Source: Cladocopium goreaui (Eukaryota > Sar > Dinophyceae > Suessiales > Symbiodiniaceae). Taken from it: 64,000 nt of DNA. The DNA is taken from the NCBI GenBank assembly GCA_947184155.2, contig CAMXCT020000370.1, positions 82,392 through 146,391 of the forward strand, given 5' to 3'. Shown one piece after another: positions 50,255 through 61,391 of this stretch. How positions within the stretch are numbered: position 1 is the stretch's first letter; each line of letters starts with the position of its first letter. The position numbers and the translations under genes were made by a program. Below the pieces are notes generated by a model. The model searched no databases. It was not told the DNA's origin and saw only the letters and a program-made list of their open reading frames with translations.

Positions 50255-53200
50255 CACACTGTGGGATATATAGATTCGATCGTAGTGAGGTGAAGAGCAC
50301 CACCAATTCCTGAATAGAGGGCCTGAAACGGATCCTGAGACATGAGGCATGAATTATGAAATGTGAAAAATGAATTCCGATTCTCAACTTAGCCGGATGC
50401 TATATCAAAGTTACTTAGTTTCCGGTTCTCAGCTTAGCCGGTTGCTATCCTCTGATGCAGGTACGCTGGGTTGATCAGACCCAGTATCCCATGATTGTGG
50501 TAGCTTCGTTGAGTGCGGTCCCACAATCACTCCCCTGCCAAATCAATATTTAGACTGCATGTTATTAGCAGTGTACACACACACATGGCCTCTCAATATG
50601 AGAGGCAGATCAGTAAATGGGGCAAAACCGCAAACTGCCTATAGTTTTTACCTAAGAAAACTGACCTAAAGAGCCTGCCTAAGAGAATGAATACCTGGCC
50701 TAAAAGAACCTGATGACGATGACGAGTGATGTGAAAAGCAAAAATTACTTTCAACGCAACAAGGGCAGGGTTGCAACAACAGAATTTTCCAACTGAATCG
50801 GCCAGTTTCCTCAAATGCCTCTCCAGGGAAGATATTCGGGTCTGCTCACTGGGGAATGAACTTAACATGTGGTTTTCTTTGGTTCAAGTGACACCCATGA
50901 CTGTCAATTGATCTGTCAAATCAAACCACATCTCCATGGTTTCCAGAAACCTAAGGAGCCTGCCTAAGAGAGTGAATACATAGCCTCAACAGAACCTGAT
51001 GACGATGATGAGTGATGTGAGAATTAAAACGTTGAACCATGTTCTATACCTAGTAAATCTGACCTAAGGAGCCTGCCTAAGAGAATGAATACATGGCCTC
51101 AAAAGAACCTGATGACGATGACGAGTGAAGTGAGAAACAAAACGTTAAACATGTTCTATACCTGGAAAAACAAACCTAAGGAGCCTGCCGAAAAGAATGA
51201 ATACATAGCCTAAAAAGAACCTGATGACGATGACGAGTGAGGTGAAAATGCTACTGAGACTCCAACCACATGTACTGGTAGAAGTGCGCATTCAGAGTAC
51301 TTCGTCATGTGACAACTTCTCCCTTGTGGGTACTTCGCCAATTGGGCTAAACTTCGCCTTATGGCTTCCAAATTGTGTTGGACGAACTTCAATGTCGGCT
51401 CTGACATTTACTTCTTTGTTTGCATGCAATATGCAAAGGGGACTTCAGGATGTTGGCGACATCCCACTCTGCAGCCGGGAAAATGCCCGGTCATAACTTT
51501 CATATCCGTCGAAACGGACAGACGGTACTACCAAGTGAGGTAAAGTACCCAAAACACACTGTGGGATATATAGATTCGATCGTAGTGAGGTGAAGAGCAC
51601 CACCAATTCCTGAATAGAGGGCCTGAAACGGATCCTGAGACATGAGGCATGAATTATGAAATGTGAAAAATGAATTCCGATTCTCAACTTAGCCGGATGC
51701 TATATCAAAGTTACTTAGTTTCCGGTTCTCAGCTTAGCCGGTTGCTATCCTCTGATGCAGGTACGCTGGGTTGATCAGACCCAGTATCCCATGATTGTGG
51801 TAGCTTCGTTGAGTGCGGTCCCACAATCATGCCGCACTCCCCTGCCAAATCAATATTTAGACTGCATGTTATTAGCAGTGTACACACACACATGGCCTCT
51901 CAATATGAGAGGCAGATCAGTAAATGGGGCAAAACCGCAAACTGCCTATAGTTTTTACCTAAGAAAACTGACCTAAAGAGCCTGCCTAAGAGAATGAATA
52001 CCTGGCCTAAAAGAACCTGATGACGATGACGAGTGATGTGAAAAGCAAAAAGTTACTTTCAACGCAACAAGGGGAGGGTTGCAACAACAGAATTTTCCAA
52101 CTGAATCGGCCAGTTTCCTCAAATGCCTCTCCAGGGAAGATATTCGGGTCTGCTCACTGGGGAATGAACTTAACATGTGGTTTTCTTTGGTTCAAGTGAC
52201 ACCCATGACTGTCAATTGATCTGTCAAATCAAACCACATCTCCATGGTTTCCAGAAACCTAAGGAGCCTGCCTAAGAGAGTGAATACATAGCCTCAACAG
52301 AACCTGATGACGATGATGAGTGATGTGAGAATTAAAACGTTGAACCATGTTCTATACCTAGTAAATCTGACCTAAGGAGCCTGCCTAAGAGAATGAATAC
52401 ATGGCCTCAAAAGAACCTGATGACGATGACGAGTGAAGTGAGAAACAAAACGTTAAACATGTTCTATACCTGGAAAAACAAACCTAAGGAGCCTGCCGAA
52501 AGGAATGAATACATAGCCTAAAAGGACCTGATGACGATGACGAGTGAGGTGAAAATGCTACTGAGACTCCAACCACATGTACTGGTAGAAGTGCGCATTC
52601 AGAGTACTTCGTCATGTGACAACTTCTCCCTTGTGGGTACTTCGCCAATTGGGCTAAACTTCGCCTTATGGCTTCCAAATTGTGTTGGACGAACTTCAAT
52701 GTCGGCTCTGACATTTACTTCTTTGTTTGCATGCAATATGCAAAGGGGACTTCAGGATGTTGGCGACATCCCACTCTGCAGCCGGGAAAATGCCCGGTCA
52801 TAACTTTCATATCCGTCGAAACGGACAGACGGTACTACCAAGTGAGGTAAAGTACCCAAAACACACTGTGGGATATATAGATTCGATCGTAGTGAGGTGA
52901 AGAGCACCACCAATTCCTGAATAGAGGGCCTGAAACGGATCCTGAGACATGAGGCATGAATTATGAAATGTGAAAAATGAATTCCGATTCTCAACTTAGC
53001 CGGATGCTATATCAAAGTTACTTAGTTTCCGGTTCTCAGCTTAGCCGGTTGCTATCCTCTGATGCAGGTACGCTGGGTTGATCAGACCCAGTATCCCATG
53101 ATTGTGGTAGCTTCGTTGAGTGCGGTCCCACAATCATGCCGCACTCCCCTGCCAAATCAATATTTAGACTGCATGTTATTAGCAGTGTACACACACACAT

Positions 53201-54507
53201 GGCCTCTCAATATGAGAGGCAGATCAGTAAATGGGGCAAAACCGCAAACTGCCTATAGTTTTTACCTAAGAAAACTGACCTAAAGAGCCTGCCTAAGAGA
53301 ATGAATACCTGGCCTAAAAGAACCTGATGACGATGACGAGTGATGTGAAAAGCAAAAAGTTACTTTCAACGCAACAAGGGGAGGGTTGCAACAACAGAAT
53401 TTTCCAACTGAATCGGCCAGTTTCCTCAAATGCCTCTCCAGGGAAGATATTCGGGTCTGCTCACTGGGGAATGAACTTAACATGTGGTTTTCTTTGGTTC
53501 AAGTGACACCCATGACTGTCAATTGATCTGTCAAATCAAACCACATCTCCATGGTTTCCAGAAACCTAAGGAGCCTGCCTAAGAGAGTGAATACATAGCC
53601 TCAACAGAACCTGATGACGATGATGAATGATGTGAGAATTAAAACGTTGAGCCATGTTCTATACCTAGTAAATCTGACCTAAGGAGCCTGCCTAAGAGAA
53701 TGAATACATGGCCTCAAAAGAACCTGATGACGATGACGAGTGAAGTGAGAAACAAAACGTTAAACATGTTCTATACCTGGAAAAACAAACCTAAGGAGCC
53801 TGCCGAAAGGAATGAATACATAGCCTAAAAGGACCTGATGACGATGACGAGTGAGGTGAAAATGCTACTGAGACTCCAACCACATGTACTGGTAGAAGTG
53901 CGCATTCAGAGTACTTCGTCATGTGACTACTTCTCCCTTGTGGGTACTTCGCCAATTGGGCTAAACTTCGCCTTATGGCTTCCAAATTGTGTTGGACGAA
54001 CTTCAATGTCGGCTCTGACATTTACTTCTTTGTTTGCATGCAATATGCAAAGGGGACTTCAGGATGTTGGCGACATCCCACTCTGCAGCCGGGAAAATGC
54101 CCGGTCATAACTTTCATATCCGTCGAAACGGACAGACGGTACTACCAAGTGAGGTAAAGTACCCAAAACACACTGTGGGATATATAGATTCGATCGTAGT
54201 GAGGTGAAGAGCACCACCAATTCCTGAATAGAGGGCCTGAAACGGATCCTGAGACATGAGGCATGAATTATGAAATGTGAAAAATGAATTCCGATTCTCA
54301 ACTTAGCCGGATGCTATATCAAAGTTACTTAGTTTCCGGTTCTCAGCTTAGCCGGTTGCTATCCTCTGATGCAGGTACGCTGGGTTGATCAGACCCAGTA
54401 TCCCATGATTGTGGTAGCTTCGTTGAGTGCGGTCCCACAATCATGCCGCACTCCCCTGCCAAATCAATATTTAGACTGCATGTTATTAGCAGTGTACACA
54501 CACACAT
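50255..54507. repeat. Tandem array of a 1307-bp unit, about 3.25 copies
   Basis: Unit starts (ACACACTGTGGGATATATAG) fall at about 50257, 51554, 52861 and 54168. Copies 2 and 3 are 1307 bp. Copy 1 is about 1300 bp because it lacks ATGCCGC near 50528 and one base near 50747. Copy 4 is cut at about 54507. Identity is near complete. No unit has a convincing full gene: the best frame, ANWAKLRLMASKLCWTNFNV to VETDRRYYQ, ends at a CAA|GTGAGG donor and could join VRWVDQTQYPMIVVASL after a GATGCAG acceptor about 220 bp on, but it is preceded by an in-frame TGA. The array could be a tandem gene fragment or a satellite. Confidence 0.93.
50664..51260. repeat. About 113-bp internal sub-repeats of the 1307-bp unit (first copy shown)
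   Basis: ACCTAAGGAGCCTGCCTAAG, AGAATGAATACATGGCCTCA, AAAGAACCTGATGACGATGA, CGAGTGAAGTGAGAAACAAA starts at about 50664, 50948, 51062 and 51174, with variants. The same set recurs in every unit, so the unit arose from an older minisatellite plus unique sequence. Confidence 0.85.
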
Positions 54508-55717
54508 ACACACACTCAAACGTATACTGTACACATCCAGCTGCAGGTTGTTGAATTCTCGTGGTATATCATATTCTGCAATAAATATATGGAATAATAT
54601 GAATTTATTTGCAATTGTTTACATACATCTTGCGACTTGTGGAGATCTCACCAGGCTTCCCTGAACACCAAGTCTTTCTCCTGTCCATCTTCCCCAGCCT
54701 GAAGTGCTGCTCGCTTCCCTGGCCACCAATCACCGGTACAAGGTCAGAACCTGAACCTGAAGACCTTGATAGACCTCGGATGGGAATAGTTGGGCTCAAG
54801 TCAAAATGTTACTGTATATAAAAAGTGGAACAAGGATCATCAACCAAAGCTGCCTGGAGGCAAAAGTGAACATGCAAAAAGTTGTTGATACACAGTTCAA
54901 ACATGCTCAAACCTTAGCATCTGTGCCGTTTCAAGCATCCATCCACGGGATGTCACACCTGCTGCGCGGAACTTGTTGGCATTGCGACCTTGGAAAGCAA
55001 GGGCTATGGTATAGGCTGCCAGATGCTGCAAGGCCCCTCGAACCATTCAACTGAGTGGGCGGCCATCATGGGAGGTTCGGACCTCCAGGTCCAATGTCAC
55101 CCACCGCTTTCAAATGTCTCCGGTATTCTTCTTTTAGCATTTTGCATATTTTGTTGTGGTGCATGTCTCACCGCTGTAGGATTTTACATGACACCCCCTA
55201 CTGCTTTCTGCTCCCATATGACAATGTATCAAATATGTGATATATAATTCAAACATAGGTATGTCAAACCAAATATATCCTTGGGACACTGGATGGCATG
55301 ACTGGCCATGAATGCACTCACCTGCCGTGGCAACTTCCAGGCACCTCTCTGAAGCAGCTGATGAAGTAGGAGGAGAATCCTTTGCGATGCAACTCTCATT
55401 GCCATGCCCACCACCCTTTGCCTTATATCGCTTTCAGAGGTCTAAAGCTGAAAAAAGAAACATGTCACACCTGCTATGGGGATCTATGGGGCGTGGCAAA
55501 AAGAAACGAAGTTTCAGCTTGCGGCAAACGCCACTGTGGCAAGAATTACGAACATTCGTTCGAAGGTAATGGCCTTCAGGGTATCAATTTATATATATTT
55601 ATATCATTTTATATCAATTTGGTACACGACATGCTGTGAAACATCCAGTACTATCCGGAGTCCTTGAGGCCAGCAAGTGTGGATTTTTGAGGCAGCTCTG
55701 CAGCCACACCTGACAGA

Positions 55718-55758
55718 ATGGATCCAGATGGATCCAGATGGATCCAGATGGATCCAGG
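55718..55758. repeat. 12-bp tandem repeat (GGATCCAGATGG)
   Basis: Three to four exact copies of ATGGATCCAGATGGATCCAG-type sequence. Confidence 0.9.
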
Positions 55759-56572
55759 GAAACCAGACCGCTGCGCCTAAGAAGGTGCGCCGAACTAGTG
55801 CTGGTGCACGTCGCAAGAGCAGCTCTCCATCTGCCTGTGCCAATCAAATACACCGCAATGATCCGCCATGTCTAAAGTCACTAAACATCTCACGAAACGG
55901 TACTGACTCCGCATTCAGTCTTGCCTTGCTTCGGACTATGACTACAGTTACTGTACATTGAGCGAAACATGGGGCAAAACGAGCCAGTGATGCAGATCGT
56001 GCTGGCAACCAAAGAACTCGTCCCAAGGCCTCTCCGAAGCTGGCTATCGAGACTGGATTGGTGGCACGAGCAGTGTCGAACAGTGTCAAGCAGTGGATGA
56101 GAGTCTAGCTGTGAATGAGAATGATGAGAATGAATTTATAACAATGATCCTAAATTTGATAGACCGGCTTGTTTTGCCTAGGACACGCAACCAATGCGTT
56201 GGATTCAAGAGTATAACGCCCAAGAGTCTGCTCGTTGAAACCACGAAAGCACCATGAATTTCGACCGCAGCACAAGAGTGCACATGCCTGGCAGAGTCTT
56301 CGCATGTCTTCGCCCATGCGTGCCGATGTGTGGTGGAAAACCCATATCTTTACCTGTCCAATTGTGGCACCTCTGCTGTCATCTTCAACGAAGATTTGTT
56401 TGGGCCTTGGCCCATTGGCATCGGAAGCTATTGGATGGTTCTAAATGCAGAGCAGCCATCTATGCCTATCGCTGAGGCCTTTGCCAACACTTGGAGCACC
56501 ACACAAAGCAGGATCTGGCCTTGGATAAAATGCCTCTGAGCAAGCCATCAAAACAAAGAGCCCTGATATATG

Positions 56573-56616
56573 GATTCAAGTACACTATATAGATTCAAGT
56601 ACACTATATAGATTAA
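56573..56616. repeat. 21-bp direct duplication
   Basis: GATTCAAGTACACTATATA occurs twice in direct succession. Confidence 0.9.
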
Positions 56617-57337
56617 TTTTAACTTTAACCATGACTAGTATAGGTTTGAGTAGGTGAGATGCAATAGATCAATGTACAGTACATAGATCAGACTTCAATT
56701 CGAAAACCGGCCTGCACCCACCTTGAAAACAATTCTTGACAGCAGAATCCAAGCCTTTCTTCTCCAACTGCTGGAGATCACCGGCCAAGTTGCTTCATGC
56801 TGCCAGCTGCCACAGGTTTTCCAGTGTCATCACGACAGGCTTCATGGGCCAAGCCTTTGTCCGGGAGCCATGGAACTCATGTCTGTTGCCTCTTGGGTGT
56901 TGGATCCCGCATGATCCCGCAGCTTGACTTGCCAACTACCAGGCGTGGGTCATTTCCATCCTGCAGTCATCTTTATGCTACGTATTTTTACTGCACGTTG
57001 CGGGTGGTTCACTGTGGGGCAACCTGTTGGGAGATGATGGTCAGCCTTGACGCAAAACAGCGAGGTGATGGGCATCAAGGGCTGCTAACTCATGGTAGCT
57101 ACTCATGGCCACCGAAGGTCCCCCAACGTTGCAGTCAGGTGTCATTCCCGCATGGAACTACGTCCCCCAACTGCCAGGAAAAGTCACCCCAACTTCTTCG
57201 CCCATTGTAAACGCAGCACGAAAATGAAAAAGTACAAAAAATCTATCATCCCAAATGTGCAAAACACAATCAGAACGCAAGTCACCCCAATGGTCTTAAA
57301 CTATGGAACATTATCAAAAAAACGATATATTTTGATA

Positions 57338-57508
57338 GCCAAACACCATGTGAACGCATGATTCATGTATGTTTGGGTAGGATATCTCTTTTGTTACAAA
57401 ACGCATCCAATTCGAATGTTAAAAGTGTAACAAGTACATCTAAGAAATGTCATCTTTTGGATCAAAACACAATGTGAACGAATGATTCATGTATGTTTTG
57501 GTATGTTT
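57338..57508. repeat. Diverged direct repeat with 125-bp spacing
   Basis: CATGTGAACGCATGATTCAT then GTATGTTTGGGTA (from about 57347) and AATGTGAACGAATGATTCAT then GTATGTTTTGGTA (from about 57472). Confidence 0.7.
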
Positions 57509-57629
57509 TGGTAACAAATCTATGGGGTTCTGATTTACATCTCAACTCAATATTTCCGCAACGGGTTCCGAGCGAGGCCAAAAACGAGGCCAAAACGAGG
57601 CCAGAAAATAGCTTTGGAACCCCCTCAGC

Positions 57630-57760
57630 TTTAGCAGCAGTACCACCAGCCCGGCAGCAAGTCTCTATAGCAGGAGTCTAGAAGCAGTCTGGCAGCAGCT
57701 CAGCACCGCAGCCATTTAGCACCAGCCCGACAACAGCCTAGCTGCAGGCCAGCATCTACT
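57630..57760. repeat. Degenerate CAGCAG-rich repeat
   Basis: Irregular words such as AGCAGCAGTACCACCAGCCC, GGCAGCAAGTC and CAGTCTGGCAGCAGCTCAGC. A preceding small array repeats GAGGCCAAAA (57575-57606). No gene is called. Confidence 0.6.
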
Positions 57761-58720
57761 GTAATTAGATGAATCGATGCAACTACTCTAGAAAGGCACC
57801 ACCCCCGGCAGGGCGACATGTAAACACGTGACTGGATTTGCTTGAAGGTCACATGAATGAGCCAGGCATGACAAAAAAACAAGTTCACCAGTGTAAACAC
57901 AAGCTAAATGAAGCAAAATTTACTTCTAAAGCATCGTTTTCTATCTTACGCAACTGATCCACAGCAAGTAAACGCATGTTGGGGCGACTTTCCCGGGAAG
58001 TCCCCCCCAACTAAACGCAAGATTTTGGATCCGGCGGGGTGAGTTCACTATAGGTGAGTATGCAGTTTCAACTTTTGCGAATCTCAATACCACTTGACCA
58101 TACTTGACCATAATATCCAAATATCCAAAATTGAACAAAAATTGAAAGCTGAATGTGCCGGATTGGCTTTGTGTCATCCCTGCCATGGGTGCATCCCATG
58201 TATCCAATTCTGCTGCATCCCAGCGGCAAACTACTTCCAAACCAGCCCACAAGACCTTCACTTCGGCCTCTGCAGGAGTTCTGAAGTGAAAACCCATTAG
58301 ACCGAACAGGCCATCAGTCAGCGTTTGTGTTTTCTAGCCATCTTTCCAAACTAAAGAAAGGTCCACACAAAGAATCAAATCTGAAGCCGCTTGAGCAACA
58401 GTTCATCCAACCATTGATCTCGGTTTGACGTCTGAAAATCAGTTTTGCCGTTTCATGCTGTTTCGGTCCAGCAGCCCAGCATGCATGGCTTACTGGGGTG
58501 GATTTAGTAAGGTTCTTTGCGCTGATTGGTGGTGCTTCTATGTTTTAAGACATGGTTATAGAGTTGGTTTTTAACATATGTTACAAGTCATTCAGGGATA
58601 TGTATGTGTTGCCCAAAACTCTCTTGATTTAACATATTGGAGAAAACGTATTGCTTCAAACATGTTTGTCTTGTTTAGATGTTACTGTTTCCATGATCGA
58701 CTCATGTAAATTCATATGTC
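57761..58720. other. No firm gene seen
   Basis: Open frames on both strands (minus 58297-57941, 118 codons) without splice or start support. Confidence 0.25.
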
Positions 58721-58724
58721 ACAT

Positions 58725-59015
58725 GCCTTGCCGAAGGCTAAACCCTCCTGAGCAAAGATCATTTACCAGTGTTTCCATAATGAATTCAGATTTCCTGTCC
58801 TGGCCAAGGAGGTACACCTTCCTGAGCAAGGATTTCATTCACAAGTTTTCATTATCACACCTCCTGACCAGGACCAAGGAGGTGCACGCAACAATCATTG
58901 ACATGTTTTCATTATCCATCAGTGTCCTGACCAAGGAGGTGCACCCTCCTGAGCAAGGATCATTGACATTCATCATATAAGCTTCCTTGGCCAAGGAGGT
59001 ACACACTCCTGAGAA
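58725..59015. repeat. About 60-bp imperfect repeats with CCAAGGAGGTGCACCCTCCT hairpins
   Basis: Five imperfect copies of CCAAGGAGGTGCACCCTCCT then GAGCAAGGATCATTGACATG and TTTTCATTATC. AGGAGG...CCTCCT arms around TGCAC can form a short stem-loop in the best copies. Confidence 0.8.
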
Positions 59016-59024
59016 AAGTGTTTT

Positions 59025-59810
59025 GTGAACTTCTTCTTTTTTTTGCCACGTTCATTGCGCAGAGAGGCTTCTATAGTTTCCTGGACAATTGGTCAACACC
59101 AGCAGCTACTAGGGGGAAGTCACGCAAGGAGGCTCCTTAGGTCTCCTGTGTCAGTAGCAGCGTTTTCTCAACCAATGTTTTCAGCCATGTGTCAGACGAG
59201 CCAAGCGACAAGATTTGGCCAGCTCCTCATGCCGGTGAGCCCAAAGAGGTCGACTTTGTTTTGCAATTCTGAGAAGCCATGGAAGCAGGATGCAGCAACC
59301 TCAGCCCAGATGGTTCAACAGCAGCTTCTCCGCAGGGTGGGCTCAAAGACAAGCATGGCTATTTGATGAACAGCGCATCTTGACTGCCGCCAGAAGTTTC
59401 GACTCGTTTTGCTCAAGTTTTGTTACTAAACTAAACCCCTATGTTTAACACTGACAGCTGAGAACTCGGAGACACGCCAGTTAGCCAAAAAGATCCGAGC
59501 AGAGCTGCGCTGTTGAAGCTGCTATTTCCCAGACTGAGATTCAGATACTTGCTGAAGATCATTTTTGGACGTCGCATCTGACCGTTGTCCGGAGTGTATC
59601 AATGTCTCATCGCCGCAGGGGGGACGCGGCTGAGGGGAAAAAATGGCCGAAGGGGTCACTTTGAACGGTGGCTGAGTGTCATTCAGTAATTTCTTTCATG
59701 GCGGCAGCCAGCTTGGCAGGCTTTCCTATCAGTTGATCAGTCATTATTATTGTTAGCTGCAAGCCGCACACATTTCCCTTTCTGCTTGACCGGCTCAAAC
59801 CTAGGGATCA
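59025..59810. other. Unassigned, with one perfect palindrome
   Basis: AAGGAGGCTCCTT at about 59127 is a perfect palindrome around one base. A plus-strand frame of 113 codons (59025-59366: RRVGSKTSMAI end) has no independent support. Confidence 0.25.
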
Positions 59811-59816
59811 GCAAGT

Positions 59817-60327
59817 ATGTCAGAGCAGTTGGGCAACTGTTCGCTTGGCGGCTATGATGATGATGCACATGTGAAAGCTTGCTCTGCAGGTGCAAAATGT
59901 GCTCGATGCACATGGGTGAAATATAAGCCTGTATGGCAGAAAGAATTAGCATGGTTGGACGCCAAAATGAATATGGAGAGTGGCAGTTGGGGCTTGGGCT
60001 GCCGACTGTGCCATGATGCTCAGGAAGTGAGTCCTGAAGCCATGTCCAAGTTTCCGGTTTCCAGGCATCACTTTGCAAGGTATGAAGTGAACAGTGGTGA
60101 CATTCGTGTGGCTCGTTTCCGCAAACATGCTGCTTCGCCTGCTCACCGCACTGCTGAAAGTATGGCCGGTGGCAAAGCGCCAGCGCTTGAGGAATTTTTT
60201 CTCGCCAACCATGTCTGAATGGAAGTCAGTCATCTCTCACAGCAAGCCGGGTCACTGTCAAGCCGATGTGGACGATGCAGTCTCCTGTTGTCTATGTTTG
60301 CCTTCCGCGGGCAGCAAGTTGAGTTAA
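59817..60327 (+). pseudogene. BED-type zinc-finger-like gene fragment with a 1-bp frameshift
   Basis: The ATG at 59817 opens a frame with cysteines at 22, 28 and 31, then CTWVKYKPVWQKELAWLDAK, WGLGCRLCH (C62, C65) and FRKHAASPAH (H104, H110), a C-x2-C...H-x5-H pattern like BED or hAT-type zinc fingers. From memory, WGLGC.LCH plus a basic RH...H segment marks a large multicopy dinoflagellate family of unknown function. The frame stops at 60218 after PALEEFF. In the +1 frame the text continues SPTMSEWKSVISHSKPGHCQ to a stop at 60327, so one extra T in a six-T run (about 60194-60199) has broken the frame, or the assembly has a homopolymer error. The remainder of the family protein is not found downstream. 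Confidence 0.6.
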
Positions 60328-60780
60328 AAAAGATCGCTACTAAGGCCTCTCCCTACTATTTCCAGGAAGCAGTTCGACCGCCATGTGTTGCACGTGTTCT
60401 CCATGTACAGCATGGCAGGCAAATACGCGTTTGGCCGCCGTGTTCGTACACGGTTTACCATGTGCTAACATGGCAGCCTCCTTTCTTTATCAAGGAGGCT
60501 GTGCCATGTTAGCGCACGGTCTGCCAGGTGGTAGCACGGCAGGCAAATACGCGTTTGGCCGCCGTGTCGTTACACGGTTGACCATGTGCTAACATGGCAG
60601 TCCTGGTCTTTGAACTCTCCAGAGGACCCGAATTTAGTACGGGTCATGAGCATGGCAGCCAAATACGCGTTGACTCTTGCAGCTGGCCCGAATTTAGTAC
60701 GGGTCACGAGCATGGCAGTCAAATACGCGTTGAATGCTGCAGTTGGCCCGAATTTAGTACGGGTCACACGCATGGCATGG
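60328..60780. repeat. Repeats sharing GGCAGSCAAATACGCGTT and CCCGAATTTAGTACGGG
   Basis: A word GGCAGGCAAATACGCGTTTG occurs near 60415 and 60539, each followed by GCCGCCGTGT...ACACGG. A 60-bp unit starting CCCGAATTTAGTACGGGTCA is at 60627, 60687 and 60747, each followed by CATGGCAG.CAAATACGCGTT. The two repeat types therefore share the same core. Confidence 0.85.
60465..60512. other. Large hairpin (CTAACATGGCAGCCTCCTT arms)
   Basis: CTAACATGGCAGCCTCCTT, loop TCTTTATC, then AAGGAGGCTGTGCCATGTTA plus G. Arms of 19 and 21 bases pair throughout except for a 2-base bulge. It sits between the broken zinc-finger gene and the next ORF. It could be a transcript-processing signal or the remnant of an inverted duplication; nothing in the sequence decides this. 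Confidence 0.8.
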
Positions 60781-60908
60781 TACAACCGTCTTGATTTTAG
60801 CAGGAGACATTTTAAGATCCTTGCAGTCCTGGCCCAGCTGTGAGTGTACCTCCAACTTAGTTATTACTTCCCACGGCTGAGTTTCTGCAGAGTGGGTGCG
60901 TAGTAGAC

Positions 60909-61202
60909 ATGGCTCCCAAGAAGTCAGCAGCGAAGAGAGGCGCGGAGCTGTTGCCTGAAGCTGCTGAGCCCAAGGCCAAGGCTGCCAAGGCTGCCGCCAA
61001 GACTCCGAAAGCTAATGGCAGCCAAGACCCGGCACTCATGGCCAACTTGGCTTCTGGCAGCCCGGGGGTGTCTTCACAGGCGCTTTGCCTGAATGGTGGA
61101 GTTTGGGCAAAACATGCAGAGAATGTCCGACGTTTCAAAGAGCAGGCAGTGAGTGAAGATGCTGTGCAGCTCCGCCCCAACACGGCATTCTTTGAAGAAT
61201 AG
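60909..61202 (+). CDS. 97-residue Lys/Ala-rich small protein, hypothetical
   Basis: An intronless ATG-to-TAG frame on a locally GC-richer background. The first 37 residues are low-complexity basic (MAPKKSAAKRG, then PKAKAAKAAAKTPKANG), like the tails of H1-type or dinoflagellate histone-like proteins; nuclear or DNA/RNA-binding localisation is an inference from that. The C-terminal half (GGVWAKHAENVRRFKEQAVS, DAVQLRPNTAFFEE) is unlike known histone-like folds. It lies on the same strand as the neighbours at 59817 and 61392. Not DVNP or HCc by any motif I can see. The antisense frame (61237-60857) is also open. Confidence 0.5.
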   Translation: MAPKKSAAKRGAELLPEAAEPKAKAAKAAAKTPKANGSQDPALMANLASGSPGVSSQALCLNGGVWAKHAENVRRFKEQAVSEDAVQLRPNTAFFEE

Positions 61203-61359
61203 GCGGCATGTTTCCAGTTTGACCTGTTGAAAATCATTTGAGTCAGCTGCGCTAGCCGTGGTTACCACAATGCTTGCACATTCAGTGCTGAACATTGCCG
61301 CAATGCAATTCAACCTCGGTTTTGCTTTGTCCATCACATCGACCCATTCGACCCAGGTT

Positions 61360-61369
61360 TTTTGGCTCA
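61360..61369 (+). other. Possible spliced-leader relict (TTTTGGCTCA)
   Basis: TTTTGGCTCA matches ten consecutive bases of the dinoflagellate spliced leader (which ends CATTTTGGCTCAAG) and lies 22 bases before the ATG of the 61392 ORF. Such relicts occur in retroposed dinoflagellate genes. The final AAG does not match and the upstream SL bases are absent, so chance cannot be excluded. Confidence 0.25.
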
Positions 61370-61391
61370 CAAAACTAGTCTAACCTGCAAC

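Larger units (their letters stand above)
54508..57330. other. Mostly unassigned unique sequence
   Basis: Plus strand 55438-55569 is open in two frames, one with Cys pairs (CHTCYGDLWGVAKRNEVSAC) and one basic (GRGKKKRSFSLRQTPLWQEL), both ending near a TTCGAAG|GTAATGG donor. No gene model is claimed. Small repeats at 55718-55758 and 56573-56616 are listed separately. Confidence 0.25.

Noticed and set aside
51224-51543. 90- and 60-codon ORFs repeated in each 1307-bp unit as separate genes
   Set aside because: Two overlapping frames are equally open and copies are too alike to show selection; kept as coding potential of the array only.
54785-54800. GGCTCAAG at about 54791 as an SL relict
   Set aside because: Only eight bases match, which is expected by chance in a window this size.
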